A stretch of 64,000 nt of DNA from Paracoccus laeviglucosivorans (GCF_900182695.1 NZ_FXTK01000005.1:239435-303434); one strand, 5' to 3'. Positions 25,274 through 34,463 are shown, counted from the stretch's first letter. Notes: generated from the letters alone by a model not told the origin. Numbers and translations: made by a program.

Positions 25274-26242
25274 ATGAAGAAATTGCTCGGCGCGCTTTGC
25301 GCCGCAACGATGCTGACCGCGCCCGCCTTTGCGCAGGACTATCCCGAACGCCAGATCACGATGGTCGTGCCCTTTGCTGCCGGTGGCCCGACCGATACCG
25401 TTGCACGTCTGGTCGCCGAAAAGATGTCGGGCGATCTGGGTCAGCAGATCGTCGTCGAAAACGTCGGCGGTGCCGGTGGCACGCTGGGCGCGGGTCAGGT
25501 CGCCAAGGCCGATCCCGATGGCTACACGGTCCTGCTGCACCATATCGGCATGGCGACGGCGGCGACGCTGTATCGCAACCTTGCCTATGACACCCCGAAC
25601 GCCTTCGAATATGTGGGTCTCGTGACCGAGGTGCCGATGGTCATCGTCGCCCGCAAGGATTTTGAGCCGACGGATTTCAAGGGCTTCATCGACTATGTCA
25701 AGGCGAACGGCGACAGCCTGACCCTAGCCAATGCGGGCATCGGCGCAGCCAGCCACCTGTGCGGCATGTTGCTGATGCAGGCGCTGGAAACGCCGCTGGT
25801 CACGGTGCCCTATAAAGGCACGGGGCCGGCGATGACCGACCTGCTGGGCGGGCAGACCGACATCATGTGCGACCAGACGACGAACACCACCCAGCAAATC
25901 AAGGGCGGAACGATCAAGGCCTATGCCGTCACCACGCCCGAACGGCTGGACCTGTTCCCCGACCTGCCCACCGCCGAGGAATCCGGGTTGGCGGGCTTCG
26001 AGGTCAGCATCTGGCATGGCATCTACACCCCCAAGGGCACGCCCGCCGAGGTGAACGAACGCCTGTCGAAATCCCTGCAAACCGCGCTGGCCGATGAAGG
26101 CGTGGCCAAGGCGATGGCCGATCTGGGCACCGCGCCCTCATCTGCCGAGGATGCCATGCCCGCCGCGCTGAAGGCCAAGCTGGAATCCGAGATCGCCCGC
26201 TGGAAGCCGGTGATCGAGGCCGCCGGCGTTTACGCCGACTGA
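25274..26242 (+). CDS. tctC: Tripartite tricarboxylate transporter receptor (TctC/Bug), first copy
   Basis: A 322-residue periplasmic solute receptor. The signal peptide is residues 1-21 with an AFA cleavage site, then DYPERQITMVVPFAAGGPTDTVARLV, GGAGGTLGAGQVAKADPDGYT and VPYKGTGPAMTDLLGGQ, all Bug-family hallmarks. It binds a carboxylate and delivers it to TctAB. The ligand is unknown; citrate, aromatic acids and amides are all known for the family. The start at 25274 has GGAGGAA upstream. It is first in the order receptor-TctB-TctA-receptor, behind the DctB/DctD genes that probably regulate it. Confidence 0.93.
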   Translation: MKKLLGALCAATMLTAPAFAQDYPERQITMVVPFAAGGPTDTVARLVAEKMSGDLGQQIVVENVGGAGGTLGAGQVAKADPDGYTVLLHHIGMATAATLYRNLAYDTPNAFEYVGLVTEVPMVIVARKDFEPTDFKGFIDYVKANGDSLTLANAGIGAASHLCGMLLMQALETPLVTVPYKGTGPAMTDLLGGQTDIMCDQTTNTTQQIKGGTIKAYAVTTPERLDLFPDLPTAEESGLAGFEVSIWHGIYTPKGTPAEVNERLSKSLQTALADEGVAKAMADLGTAPSSAEDAMPAALKAKLESEIARWKPVIEAAGVYAD

Positions 26243-26290
26243 TCCTTGGCGGCCCTGCGCCATGCGCGGGGCCTATCATGGGGGAACATC

Positions 26291-26752
26291 ATGTCCACGA
26301 AACCCAAGGACTCGACCGATCTTGCGGCGGGCCTTTTGCTGATAGCTGCCGCCGCGTTCTTTGGCTGGCAGACCATGGGCCTGCCCATCGGCACCTCGTT
26401 GCGGATGGGGCCGGGTTACTTTCCGATGGTCCTGTCGATCATCCTGTTCGTTCTGGGTGTCATCATCACGCTGAAATCCTTTGGCCGCGAGGGCGAGGCA
26501 TTCGGCCGCATCGCGTGGCGCGGGATCCTGTTCATCCTGCCCGCGCCGATCTTTTTCGGCCTGACCGTGCGCGGTCTGGGCTTCGTGCCTGCGCTGTTTT
26601 TCACGACGCTGATCGCATCGCAGGCGTCGATTCGGATGAAGCCCCTGCACGCCTTGGTGCTGGCGGTGGCCGTCACCATCCTGTCCACGCTGATTTTCAG
26701 CTATGGCCTTGGCCTGCCGTTCCGGCGCTTTGGGCCATGGGTCCAGTTCTAG
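26291..26752 (+). CDS. tctB: Tripartite tricarboxylate transporter small membrane subunit TctB
   Basis: A 153-residue membrane protein with four hydrophobic helices (about 10-26, 43-62, 79-97 and 120-141). The start region DLAAGLLLIAAAAFFGWQ and the MGPGYFPMVL motif are typical of TctB. It forms the membrane complex with TctA. The ATG at 26291 follows a GGGGGAA site, 49 bases after the receptor gene and 12 bases before tctA. Confidence 0.9.
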   Translation: MSTKPKDSTDLAAGLLLIAAAAFFGWQTMGLPIGTSLRMGPGYFPMVLSIILFVLGVIITLKSFGREGEAFGRIAWRGILFILPAPIFFGLTVRGLGFVPALFFTTLIASQASIRMKPLHALVLAVAVTILSTLIFSYGLGLPFRRFGPWVQF

Positions 26753-26764
26753 GGGGGCGCGAGA

Positions 26765-28273
26765 ATGGAGCTTTTCAGCAATCTCGCCATGGGCTTTTCG
26801 GTCGCGGGCTCGCTTGCGAACCTGGCATTCTGTCTGATCGGAGTGCTGCTGGGCACGCTGATCGGGGTGCTGCCGGGCATCGGTGCCACGGCCACCATCG
26901 CCATGCTGCTACCGATCACCTTTCAGCTTGAGCCGGTCAGTTCGCTTATCATGCTGGCGGGTATCTATTACGGGGCGCAATATGGCGGCTCGACCACGGC
27001 GATCCTGATCAACATGCCGGGCGAAAGTTCGTCCGCCGTGACCGCCATCGACGGCTATCAGATGGCACGCAAGGGCCGCGCCGGCACCGCGCTTGCAGTG
27101 GCCGCGCTGGGGTCGTTCTTTGCAGGCACGGTTTCGACTTTTCTGGTCGCGATCTTTGCGCCGCCGCTGACGGCCATCGCGCTGAAATTCGGCGCGGCCG
27201 AGTATTTCAGCCTGATGGTGCTGGGTCTGGTCATGTCGGTTGCGCTGGCGCATGGATCGGTGCTCAAGGCGCTGGCCATGGTCGTGCTGGGCCTGCTGCT
27301 GGGCATGGTGGGAACCGACATCTATACGGGCACGCCGCGTTTCACGATGGGCATCACGCAATATGCCGACGGGCTGAATTTCGTCGCGCTGGCCGTGGGC
27401 GTCTTCGGCATAGCGGAAATCCTGCGCAACCTTGAGGACGAGACAGACCGAGAGGTGATGACCAAGAACATCAACCGCCTGCTGCCCACCCGTGACGAAT
27501 TGCGCCAGATGATCGGCCCGGTCCTGCGTGGCACGGGCGTCGGGTCGGTGCTGGGCATCTTGCCGGGCGGCGGTGCGATCCTTGCCAGCTTTGCCAGCTA
27601 TACGGTGGAAAAGAAGCTGTCCAAGAACCCGCGCGAATTCGGTCAGGGCGCGTTGGCGGGCGTGGCGGGACCGGAAAGCGCGAATAACGCGGGTGCGCAG
27701 ACCAGCTTTATCCCGTTGCTGACGCTGGGCATTCCGGCGAACCCCGTCATGGCGCTGATGATCGGCGCGATGATCATTCAGGGCATCGTGCCGGGGCCGA
27801 ACGTGGTCAGCGAACAGCCTGAACTGTTCTGGGGCATCATCGCCAGCATGTGGATCGGCAACCTGATGCTGGTCGTCCTGAACCTGCCGCTGATCGGGTT
27901 GTGGGTAAAGCTGCTGACCGTGCCCTATTTCGTGCTTTTCCCGATCATCATGGCGATGTGTTCGATCGGGGTCTATTCGGTGGCCTCGAACACCTTCGAC
28001 CTTTACGCCGTCGCGTTCTTTGGTCTGCTGGGCTACCTCATGTCCAAGCTGCGCTGCGAACCGGCACCTTTGCTGCTGGGCTTTGTCCTTGGTCCGCTGC
28101 TTGAGGAAAACCTGCGTCGCGCCATGATCCTGTCGCGGGGCGATGCCTCGACCTTTGTGACGCGGCCGATCAGCGCGCTGCTGCTGCTGATGGCCTTGGG
28201 CGTGCTGGTGCTGGTCTTCCTGCCGCAGATCCGCAAGCGCCGCGACGAAGTGTTCACCGAAAGCGATGCCTGA
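26765..28273 (+). CDS. tctA: Tripartite tricarboxylate transporter large membrane subunit TctA
   Basis: A 502-residue permease with about 11-12 helices. The TctA signatures are present: GVLPGIGATATIAMLLP (about 40-56), IYYGAQYGGSTTAILINMPGE (68-88) and, in the second half, the repeat GILPGGGAILASFASY and GVAGPESANNAGAQ. It carries out the Na+- or H+-coupled uptake of the receptor-bound carboxylate. A terminator hairpin 6 bases past the stop separates it from the second receptor gene. Confidence 0.95.
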   Translation: MELFSNLAMGFSVAGSLANLAFCLIGVLLGTLIGVLPGIGATATIAMLLPITFQLEPVSSLIMLAGIYYGAQYGGSTTAILINMPGESSSAVTAIDGYQMARKGRAGTALAVAALGSFFAGTVSTFLVAIFAPPLTAIALKFGAAEYFSLMVLGLVMSVALAHGSVLKALAMVVLGLLLGMVGTDIYTGTPRFTMGITQYADGLNFVALAVGVFGIAEILRNLEDETDREVMTKNINRLLPTRDELRQMIGPVLRGTGVGSVLGILPGGGAILASFASYTVEKKLSKNPREFGQGALAGVAGPESANNAGAQTSFIPLLTLGIPANPVMALMIGAMIIQGIVPGPNVVSEQPELFWGIIASMWIGNLMLVVLNLPLIGLWVKLLTVPYFVLFPIIMAMCSIGVYSVASNTFDLYAVAFFGLLGYLMSKLRCEPAPLLLGFVLGPLLEENLRRAMILSRGDASTFVTRPISALLLLMALGVLVLVFLPQIRKRRDEVFTESDA

Positions 28274-28278
28274 ACCGG

Positions 28279-28310
28279 GGGACGGCCCTGCGCCGTCCCT
28301 TTTCATTTCC
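28279..28310 (+). terminator. Hairpin with T-run between tctA and the second receptor gene
   Basis: GGGACGG (28279-28285) pairs with CCGTCCC (28293-28299), followed by TTTTCATTT. It lies inside the apparent operon and should reduce transcription of the second receptor, or mark a separate promoter. Confidence 0.65.
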
Positions 28311-28321
28311 GGGAGGATAAG

Positions 28322-29287
28322 ATGACATTCAACCTGACCCGCCGCGCCATTCTGGCGGCGACCGTCGTGCTGGGGCTTGCGGGCACCGCGGCGGCGGAAT
28401 TTCCCGAAAGCCAGATCACGCTGGTCATTCCCTTCGCGGCAGGCGGCTCGACCGATGTGGTGGGCCGCATCGTCGCTGATCGCATGGGCCAGGAGCTGGG
28501 CCAGCAGATCGTCGTGCAGAATGTCGGCGGCGCGGGCGGCAGCCTTGGCGCGGGACAGGTCGCCAAGGCCGATCCCGATGGCTACACGATCCTGATGGGC
28601 ACGGTCGCGACCCATGCGCTGAACCCGCTGATCCTGAAGCAGAAACCCTATGACCCGGTGGCGGATTTCGCGCCGGTATCGCTGTTGGTGCTGGTGCCGA
28701 ACGTGCTGGCGGTCAACCCCGCTGTCCCTGCAAACACGGTGCAGGAACTGATAGATCTGGCGAAAAAGGAACCGCTTGCCTATGCCTCATCGGGTAATGG
28801 CACGCCGCTGCACCTGTCGGGTGAGCTGTTCAAGTCGATGGCGGGCGTGGACATCACGCATATCCCCTATAAGGGCTCCGGCCCGGCGCTGACCGATGTG
28901 CTGGGCAATCAGGTTCCCGTCATCTTCGACAACCTGCCTTCGGCATCCGGGCATATCTCGTCTGGCAAGCTGCGGGCTTTGGGCGTCACGACCAAGGAAC
29001 GCGCGCCCAGCTTTCCCGACGTGCCTGCAATCGCCGAAACGCTGCCGGGATATGAGACCTATAGCTGGAACGCGCTGTTCGCCCCTGCAGGCACCCCCCC
29101 CGAGGTGGTCGCCGCGCTGAACAAGGCAGCCGTTGCCGCGATGGCCGATCCGGCGGTCGCCGAGCGGATGAAGGAGTTTTCCGCCACCATCGTTGCCTCG
29201 ACCCCCGAGGAACTGGGCGAACACGTCAAGGCCGAGATGGCGAAATGGGAGCCGGTCGTCCGCGACGCAAATGTCAGCCTGGACTGA
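28322..29287 (+). CDS. Tripartite tricarboxylate transporter receptor (TctC/Bug), second copy
   Basis: A 321-residue receptor like the first one: a signal peptide ending about residue 24 (AGTAAAEF), then ESQITLVIPFAAGGSTDVVGRIV, GGAGGSLGAGQVAKADPDGYT and IPYKGSGPALTDVLG. The two copies share several long identical blocks but differ in the ligand loop regions, so they may present different carboxylates to the same TctAB. The start has GGGAGGA upstream. Its stop overlaps the ATG of the acyl-CoA dehydrogenase gene by one base. Confidence 0.92.
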   Translation: MTFNLTRRAILAATVVLGLAGTAAAEFPESQITLVIPFAAGGSTDVVGRIVADRMGQELGQQIVVQNVGGAGGSLGAGQVAKADPDGYTILMGTVATHALNPLILKQKPYDPVADFAPVSLLVLVPNVLAVNPAVPANTVQELIDLAKKEPLAYASSGNGTPLHLSGELFKSMAGVDITHIPYKGSGPALTDVLGNQVPVIFDNLPSASGHISSGKLRALGVTTKERAPSFPDVPAIAETLPGYETYSWNALFAPAGTPPEVVAALNKAAVAAMADPAVAERMKEFSATIVASTPEELGEHVKAEMAKWEPVVRDANVSLD

Positions 29288-30870
29288 TGCGCCCCCCGCC
29301 GCAGGCCCATCTGCCGACGCATGAGGTGACAAACCAGCCACCCGCGCCGGGGGATCGTGACCTTTGGGCCAGCGACCCGATGCTGCGCGCCTTGGTGTCC
29401 GGTTCCGGCCTTGCGGCTTATGGTGCCCTGATGGGCCGTGCCGACATGGCCGAGGCGGGACGCGCGGCGAACCGCAATCCGCCTGAATTGCGCCTGTTCG
29501 ACGCAGGCGGGCGGCGACTGGACGAGGTGGCGTTTCATCCGGCCTGGCATCGCTTCATGCAGGCGTCCATCGCGGCGGGCTACCACGCGGCACCCTGGCA
29601 GGGCGGCAGTCACGCCGCCCATGCCGCCATGGTCTATCTGGCCAGCCAGACCGAGCCGGGGCATTGCTGCCCGCTGACCATGACCTATGCCGCCCATCCC
29701 GCGCTGGCCGATCTGCCCGATTGGCAGGCCAAGGCCCTGTCGCGTGAATACGACCCCATGGTCCGGCCGATGCCAGACAAGGCCGGTGTCACGCTGGGCA
29801 TGGCGATGACGGAAAAGCAGGGCGGCTCGGACGTGCGGGCCAATACCACGCGGGCACAGGCGGATGGCGATGCCTGGCGGCTGACAGGGCATAAATGGTT
29901 CTGTTCTGCCCCCATGTCGGACGCATTCCTGACGCTGGCGCAGGGGCCGCAGGGGCTGACATGCTATCTGGTGCCGCGCTGGCTGGATCAGCGCAACGGC
30001 ATTCGGCTGATGCGGCTAAAGGATAAGCTGGGCAACCGCGCCAACGCCTCGGCCGAGATCGAATATGACCGCGCCCTTGCCTGGCAGTTGGGGCAGGGCG
30101 GCGACGGCATCCGCACCATCCTGCAGATGGTGCATCACACGCGGCTGGACACCGCGATGGCCCCTGTCGGGCTGATGCGCGCCGCGCTGGGGCAGGCGCA
30201 TCACTGGGTGCGGCATCGCAGCGCGTTCCAGCGCCGGTTGATCGACCAGCCTTTGATGCGCGCGCTGCTGGCGGATCTGTCGCTGGACTGGCTTGGCAGT
30301 CTGGCGCTGGGGCTGCATGTTGCGGCCAGTTTCGACGACCCGCAGGACCGCGCCTTTGCCCGCATCGGCGTTGCGCTGGCGAAATACATGGCCAACAAGC
30401 TGTGCCCCATCGTCGTGGTCGAGGCGATGGAGATCATGGGCGGCATGGGCTACGTCGAAGATACGCCCCTGCCGATGCTGTATCGCGAAGCACCCCTGAA
30501 CGGCATCTGGGAGGGTTCGGGAAATGTCATCTGCCTTGATGTCCTGCGCAGCCTTGGCCGCGATCCTATGTGTCGCGATGCACTGCACGACCGGCTTGCG
30601 GCTGCGGCGGGGCAAGTTGCGGCATATGATACGGCCCTTGCGGCGTGGCGCAGCCGCTGGAATCCTGCTCCGACCGAGGCCGAGGCCCGTTGGTTCGTCG
30701 AGGAAACGGCGTTGCTTCTGACCGGCGCCGCCCTGATCCGTGGTCCGCACCACCTGTTCGCCGAAGCCTTTTGCCGCAGCCGTCTGGCGGGGGAACGCGG
30801 CAGGCTTGCGGGTGCGATCCCGGCAGGGCTGGCGGATGCCTTGTCGGATGCGGCCTTTCCCCCGGCTTGA
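29287..30870 (+). CDS. AidB-like acyl-CoA dehydrogenase family protein
   Basis: A 527-residue flavoprotein. Hallmarks of the AidB branch are MTEKQGGSDVRANTT (FAD-binding loop), TGHKWFCSAPMSDAFL, KLGNRANASAEIEY, EIMGGMGYVEDTPLPML and EAPLNGIWEGSGNVICLDVLR. E. coli AidB belongs to the adaptive response to alkylation and has weak isovaleryl-CoA dehydrogenase activity; the natural role is still unclear. The ATG overlaps the receptor stop (TGATG), which implies co-transcription with the transporter, so it may instead oxidise a CoA thioester derived from the imported acid (inference). Confidence 0.85.
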   Translation: MRPPPQAHLPTHEVTNQPPAPGDRDLWASDPMLRALVSGSGLAAYGALMGRADMAEAGRAANRNPPELRLFDAGGRRLDEVAFHPAWHRFMQASIAAGYHAAPWQGGSHAAHAAMVYLASQTEPGHCCPLTMTYAAHPALADLPDWQAKALSREYDPMVRPMPDKAGVTLGMAMTEKQGGSDVRANTTRAQADGDAWRLTGHKWFCSAPMSDAFLTLAQGPQGLTCYLVPRWLDQRNGIRLMRLKDKLGNRANASAEIEYDRALAWQLGQGGDGIRTILQMVHHTRLDTAMAPVGLMRAALGQAHHWVRHRSAFQRRLIDQPLMRALLADLSLDWLGSLALGLHVAASFDDPQDRAFARIGVALAKYMANKLCPIVVVEAMEIMGGMGYVEDTPLPMLYREAPLNGIWEGSGNVICLDVLRSLGRDPMCRDALHDRLAAAAGQVAAYDTALAAWRSRWNPAPTEAEARWFVEETALLLTGAALIRGPHHLFAEAFCRSRLAGERGRLAGAIPAGLADALSDAAFPPA

Positions 30871-30922
30871 CTTTGCCCGCCGCTGGCGCGACTTCGGATC
30901 GAACCCTTGACATGAGGCAAAG

Positions 30923-31762
30923 ATGACCGACCAAGCGCGCCGCATTTACGACTTTCGGCAAGTGGACGTGTTCACCCGAATGCCGCTACGGGGCAACCCG
31001 CTGGCCGTGGTGCATGATGCGACCGGGCTGAGCGATGCGGACATGGCGGCATTCGCCAACTGGACCAATCTCAGCGAGACGACCTTTCTGCTGCCGCCCG
31101 CCGACCCGCAAGCGGATTACCGCGTCCGTATCTTTACCCCGCAGGGCGAACTGCCCTTTGCCGGGCATCCGACGCTGGGCAGCTGCCACGCATGGCTGGA
31201 AGCCGGGGGCAAGCCCAGGGGCTCCGACATCGTGCAGGAATGTCAGGTGGGGCTGGTGCGCATTCGCCGTGCGGGTGACGGGCTGGCCTTTGCCGCGCCG
31301 CCGCTGCTGCGTTCCGGCCCGGTCGAGGCCGCGCTGCTGGAACAGCTTTACGCCGCATTGGGCGTCACGCCGGATGAGGTGCAGGGCACGGAATGGATCG
31401 ATAACGGCCCCGGCTGGATCGGCGTCTTGCTGAAAGATCACGCGCGGCTGATGTCGCTGCGGCCCGACAGCCCGGAACTGGCGCATCTGAAGGTCGGCAT
31501 CTGCGCGCCGTGCGCTGGTGGCGACGCCGCATTCGAGGTTCGGGCCTTTTACAATCCCGGCGCCGAGGATCCTGTCACCGGCAGCCTGAACGCCGGATTG
31601 GCACAATGGCTGCTGGGCGCGGGAATTGCCACCGCACCCTATGTCGCGCGTCAGGGGACCGCGCTGGGTCGCGACGGTCGTGTGCAGGTGACGCAGGACG
31701 ATGATGCAATCTGGATCGGCGGAAATGTCGTGACCTGCATCACAGGCAGTCTGGACATTTAA
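30923..31762 (+). CDS. PhzF-family isomerase
   Basis: A 279-residue protein of the PhzF/diaminopimelate-epimerase fold: VDVFTRMPLRGNPLAVVHD, the catalytic Glu52 in NLSETTFLLP, FTPQGELPFAGHPTLGS and the C-terminal EDPVTGSLNAGLAQWL. Known: PhzF isomerises a dihydro-aromatic acid in phenazine synthesis, but most homologues have unknown substrates and no phenazine genes are here. The start has GAGGCAAAG upstream. It follows the AidB-like gene by 52 bases and is closed by a strong terminator, so it probably ends the operon that starts with the transporter genes. Confidence 0.87.
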   Translation: MTDQARRIYDFRQVDVFTRMPLRGNPLAVVHDATGLSDADMAAFANWTNLSETTFLLPPADPQADYRVRIFTPQGELPFAGHPTLGSCHAWLEAGGKPRGSDIVQECQVGLVRIRRAGDGLAFAAPPLLRSGPVEAALLEQLYAALGVTPDEVQGTEWIDNGPGWIGVLLKDHARLMSLRPDSPELAHLKVGICAPCAGGDAAFEVRAFYNPGAEDPVTGSLNAGLAQWLLGAGIATAPYVARQGTALGRDGRVQVTQDDDAIWIGGNVVTCITGSLDI

Positions 31763-31770
31763 CAGGCAAT

Positions 31771-31808
31771 CCGCCCGATATATTCCGGTATCGGGCGGGT
31801 TTATTTAC
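31771..31808 (+). terminator. Rho-independent terminator after the PhzF gene
   Basis: CCGCCCGATA (31771-31780) pairs perfectly with TATCGGGCGG (31789-31798), followed by GTTTATTT. It ends the transport-AidB-PhzF transcript. Confidence 0.85.
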
Positions 31809-31901
31809 AGAATTGTAATGCGGCTGTTAAAAATAAACCTTTAAATCGCGCGCCGCATTGCGATATTCCCGCTGGAATTGATTTTCTGAACTGGCAGGTA
31901 T

Positions 31902-32849
31902 TCAATTAGGAACGGCGCTGTTGAAAACCTGCGCGGCAGCGGGATGCAGCGGCGCTGTCAGTCCGGTTTCCTGCATCGCGCGGGGGGCAAGATTGTTCAG
32001 GACCGGCGCGGACAGTCCGACCAGCAGCAGGTTTTCCAGCGTGTGCTGCGTGATCGCGCCAACGATGTCGTCAGGAATATCCGCCCGCGTCACCAGCGTT
32101 GCCATGACCGCGAATGACAGCGCCCGCCCCTTTTTGCCGTAGGGTGCGCGTGGGATCGAGGCGTAAACATAATCGGGGTTCTGCTCAAGGAATGCGCGCA
32201 CCTCGGGGCCCGAGACGGTGACCAGCCGTGCGTCGCATTCCTTGATCGCGCGGGCCACGCCGTCGTTCGGATGACCGACGATCAGGATGGTCGCGTCGAT
32301 CGTTCCGGCGCATAGTTCATCCAACGCGCTGCCTGTCGGAAGCTCAAGCAATCCAAGGAAATCAGAGCGATCCAGCCCCAATGAGGTCAGCAGGCGCATC
32401 GCCGTCGCACGCCGTCCCGACGCGGGCAGGCCGATGTCCACACGTTTGCCGATCAGCCCCTTGATGCTCAGGATCTTGGCGCCGGGCCGGGCAAGGATGG
32501 TCAGCGTTTCGGGGTAAAGCGACATGACGGCGCGCAGGTCGGGAAAGGGCGGGGCACCTTCGAACGGTCCTTCGGATTTCAGGACCATGTGCTGCACGTC
32601 CGATTGCACCAGCGCGAAATCAAGCTGGCCGCTGCGCAGCGCACCAAGGTTGTAGATCGACCCCGGTGTCGCTTCGGGGCTGCAGCGCAGTTTGCCGCTT
32701 TCGGCCCGGTTGGTCGCATCGCAAAGCGCGGCGGCAGCGGCATAATAGTTGCCACTGACGTCGCCGGAACCCATCGTGTAAAGCCGCAAATCCTGTGCGT
32801 GCGCGGAAAAGCCAAGGCCCATGACCAAGGCAAGGACAAGTCGAAGCAT
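31902..32849 (-). CDS. TAXI-family TRAP transporter solute receptor (no permease nearby)
   Basis: A 315-residue exported receptor with signal peptide MLRLVLALVMGLGFSAHA. The family pattern follows: LYTMGSGDVSGNYYAAAAALCD, PGSIYNLGALRSGQLDFALVQSD, LIGKRVDIGLPASGRRATAM and DATILIVGHPN. TAXI proteins bind glutamate- or other acid-like ligands and feed a fused DctQM permease; no permease gene is within this window. The ATG at 32849 is chosen because the signal peptide fits; an in-frame ATG nine codons upstream lacks a binding site. A divergent gene for a bestrophin-like membrane protein starts about 130 bases away. Confidence 0.85.
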   Translation of the reverse strand: MLRLVLALVMGLGFSAHAQDLRLYTMGSGDVSGNYYAAAAALCDATNRAESGKLRCSPEATPGSIYNLGALRSGQLDFALVQSDVQHMVLKSEGPFEGAPPFPDLRAVMSLYPETLTILARPGAKILSIKGLIGKRVDIGLPASGRRATAMRLLTSLGLDRSDFLGLLELPTGSALDELCAGTIDATILIVGHPNDGVARAIKECDARLVTVSGPEVRAFLEQNPDYVYASIPRAPYGKKGRALSFAVMATLVTRADIPDDIVGAITQHTLENLLLVGLSAPVLNNLAPRAMQETGLTAPLHPAAAQVFNSAVPN

Positions 32850-32976
32850 TGATAACCCCAGAAGACCGGCGCGCATATTAGGACACGGCGGGAATATTGC
32901 GGCAAGTCGTAAATTCCCTCTCGCGAAAACCATTTCATCGGGTCAGAATAAGCGGGCAATTCGGATTCGGGGCAGC

Positions 32977-33771
32977 ATGCCGGATTTTGTCTACGATATT
33001 CCCTTGAAGGAACTGGCCACCTATTTCGCATTGGCGGCGGTGGCGTCCATCGTGATCGGGATGTTGATCATCAAGCCGATCATGCGCTTGCTGATCGGTG
33101 CCGGTCCCGACCTGAACGAAGCGATCAACTACGGCACGGCGGGGTTCAACCTGTTCTACGGTCTGCTGCTGGGTCTGCTGACCGTATCGGCCTATCAGAA
33201 CAACGAACGCATTGCCGAGGCGGTGCTGCAGGAAGCGACCGTGCTGGCCGCGCTTTATTCCGATGTGAACGCCTATCCCGAACCGACGCGATCCGACACC
33301 AAGACGATGATCCGCGATTACGTGCTGTTCACGCTGTATAAGGACTGGCCCGCCCATGCGAAGGGCTATTACCTTGACGGCGGTGCAAACCGCGTGAACG
33401 CGATCCGCCAGAAACTGGGCGCGTTCGAGCCGACAACGCCGGGGCAGGAGATCCTGCACGCGCAGATGCTGTCGGCGTTTCAGGAATTCACCCGCGCCCG
33501 CCAGTTGCGCCTGAACGGCGTCTATACCCAGATCCCCAACGTGCTGTGGTATGCCGTGCTTGTGGGGGCGGCGATCAACATCATTCTGATCGTGCTGCTG
33601 CGGATGCGCCCCGTGCGGCAATTCGTTCTGGGCACGATCACCGCGTTTTTCCTTGGCGTCATCCTGTTCGTCATCGTGGCGCTGGACGATCCCCTGCGGG
33701 GCGAGGCGGCGATCCAGCCCGATCCTTTGCGAAGGCTTTGGGACCGCGTGATGATCTGGGACGAGCCGTAG
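32977..33771 (+). CDS. DUF4239-like (bestrophin-like) membrane protein
   Basis: A 264-residue protein with two N-terminal helices (about 13-37 and 52-68) and two C-terminal ones (about 186-204 and 213-233). The central soluble part reads like DUF4239: NLFYGLLLGLLTVSAYQNNERIAEAVLQEATVLAALY, then PEPTRSDTKTMIRDYV. Some DUF4239 proteins are annotated as bestrophin-like channels, but function is not established. No strong ribosome binding site is visible (CGGGGCAGC). It is followed 10 bases later by the AIM24-like gene, so they form a likely pair. Confidence 0.7.
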   Translation: MPDFVYDIPLKELATYFALAAVASIVIGMLIIKPIMRLLIGAGPDLNEAINYGTAGFNLFYGLLLGLLTVSAYQNNERIAEAVLQEATVLAALYSDVNAYPEPTRSDTKTMIRDYVLFTLYKDWPAHAKGYYLDGGANRVNAIRQKLGAFEPTTPGQEILHAQMLSAFQEFTRARQLRLNGVYTQIPNVLWYAVLVGAAINIILIVLLRMRPVRQFVLGTITAFFLGVILFVIVALDDPLRGEAAIQPDPLRRLWDRVMIWDEP

Positions 33772-33781
33772 GGGAACGCGC

Positions 33782-34459
33782 ATGGCTGATTTTTCCATCC
33801 GCGAAGTCGAGGGGATGCGGCAGGTCCGCGTCGATATTCAGGGCGAAACCGTGCGCGCGCGACGCGGCGCCATGTCCACCATGCGCGGTGACATCAAGCT
33901 GACCCCGCGCCTGCCGGGCTTTGGCGATATCTTCCGCGCCATGTTCACCAGCGAAGCGCGGATCCGGCCCTATTACACCGGCAGCGGCTCGATCATGCTG
34001 CAGCCGTCGCTGGCAGGTTATCACCTGCTGGACGTGGCCCCCGGCGAAAGCTGGATCCTTGAGCCGGAGATCTATTGGGCGTCCGAAGGTGGGGTCGAGC
34101 TGGGCATTTGCCGCGAACCGCTTTGGGCCAGTTTCTGGTCGGGCGACGGCTTTTTCACCTGGAAAACCACGCTGCGCAACCATGGCCGCGTCGCGATCAA
34201 CGCACCCGGCCCGGTCGAGGTGGTGGATGTGGACGGCGAATTGCGCGTGCAGGGCCGTCTGGTTCTGGGCCGGACCGAGGGGCTGCGTTTCAGTTCACGT
34301 CCCGCGGCAAGCTGGCCGCGCAGCATGATCTCGGGCCAGAAACGCCTGCGGGTGTTCACCGGCAAGGGCAAGGCACTGGTCTGCTGGACGCCCTATTGGA
34401 ACGAACATCTGTATCGGCGCATGACCGGCGAAAGCATCGAAGGCGCGCTGCTGGAGTAA
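33782..34459 (+). CDS. AIM24-family protein
   Basis: A 225-residue beta-rich protein of the AIM24/TRAP-like family: VRARRGAMSTMRGDIKLTP, YYTGSGSIMLQPSLAGYHLLDV and GFFTWKTTLRNHGRVAINAPG, all family blocks built from short repeated strands. Mitochondrial AIM24 is linked to the MICOS complex; bacterial members have no assigned role. It follows the DUF4239-like gene by 10 bases, and its stop lies 4 bases from the convergent nrdJ stop, so the two transcripts must overlap in their 3' ends. Confidence 0.85.
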   Translation: MADFSIREVEGMRQVRVDIQGETVRARRGAMSTMRGDIKLTPRLPGFGDIFRAMFTSEARIRPYYTGSGSIMLQPSLAGYHLLDVAPGESWILEPEIYWASEGGVELGICREPLWASFWSGDGFFTWKTTLRNHGRVAINAPGPVEVVDVDGELRVQGRLVLGRTEGLRFSSRPAASWPRSMISGQKRLRVFTGKGKALVCWTPYWNEHLYRRMTGESIEGALLE

Positions 34460-34463
34460 CCGC

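Noticed and set aside
26909..28615. A 568-codon minus-strand open frame opposite tctA
   Set aside because: Composition is dominated by His, Arg, Asp and Gln as expected from the reverse complement of a membrane protein gene.
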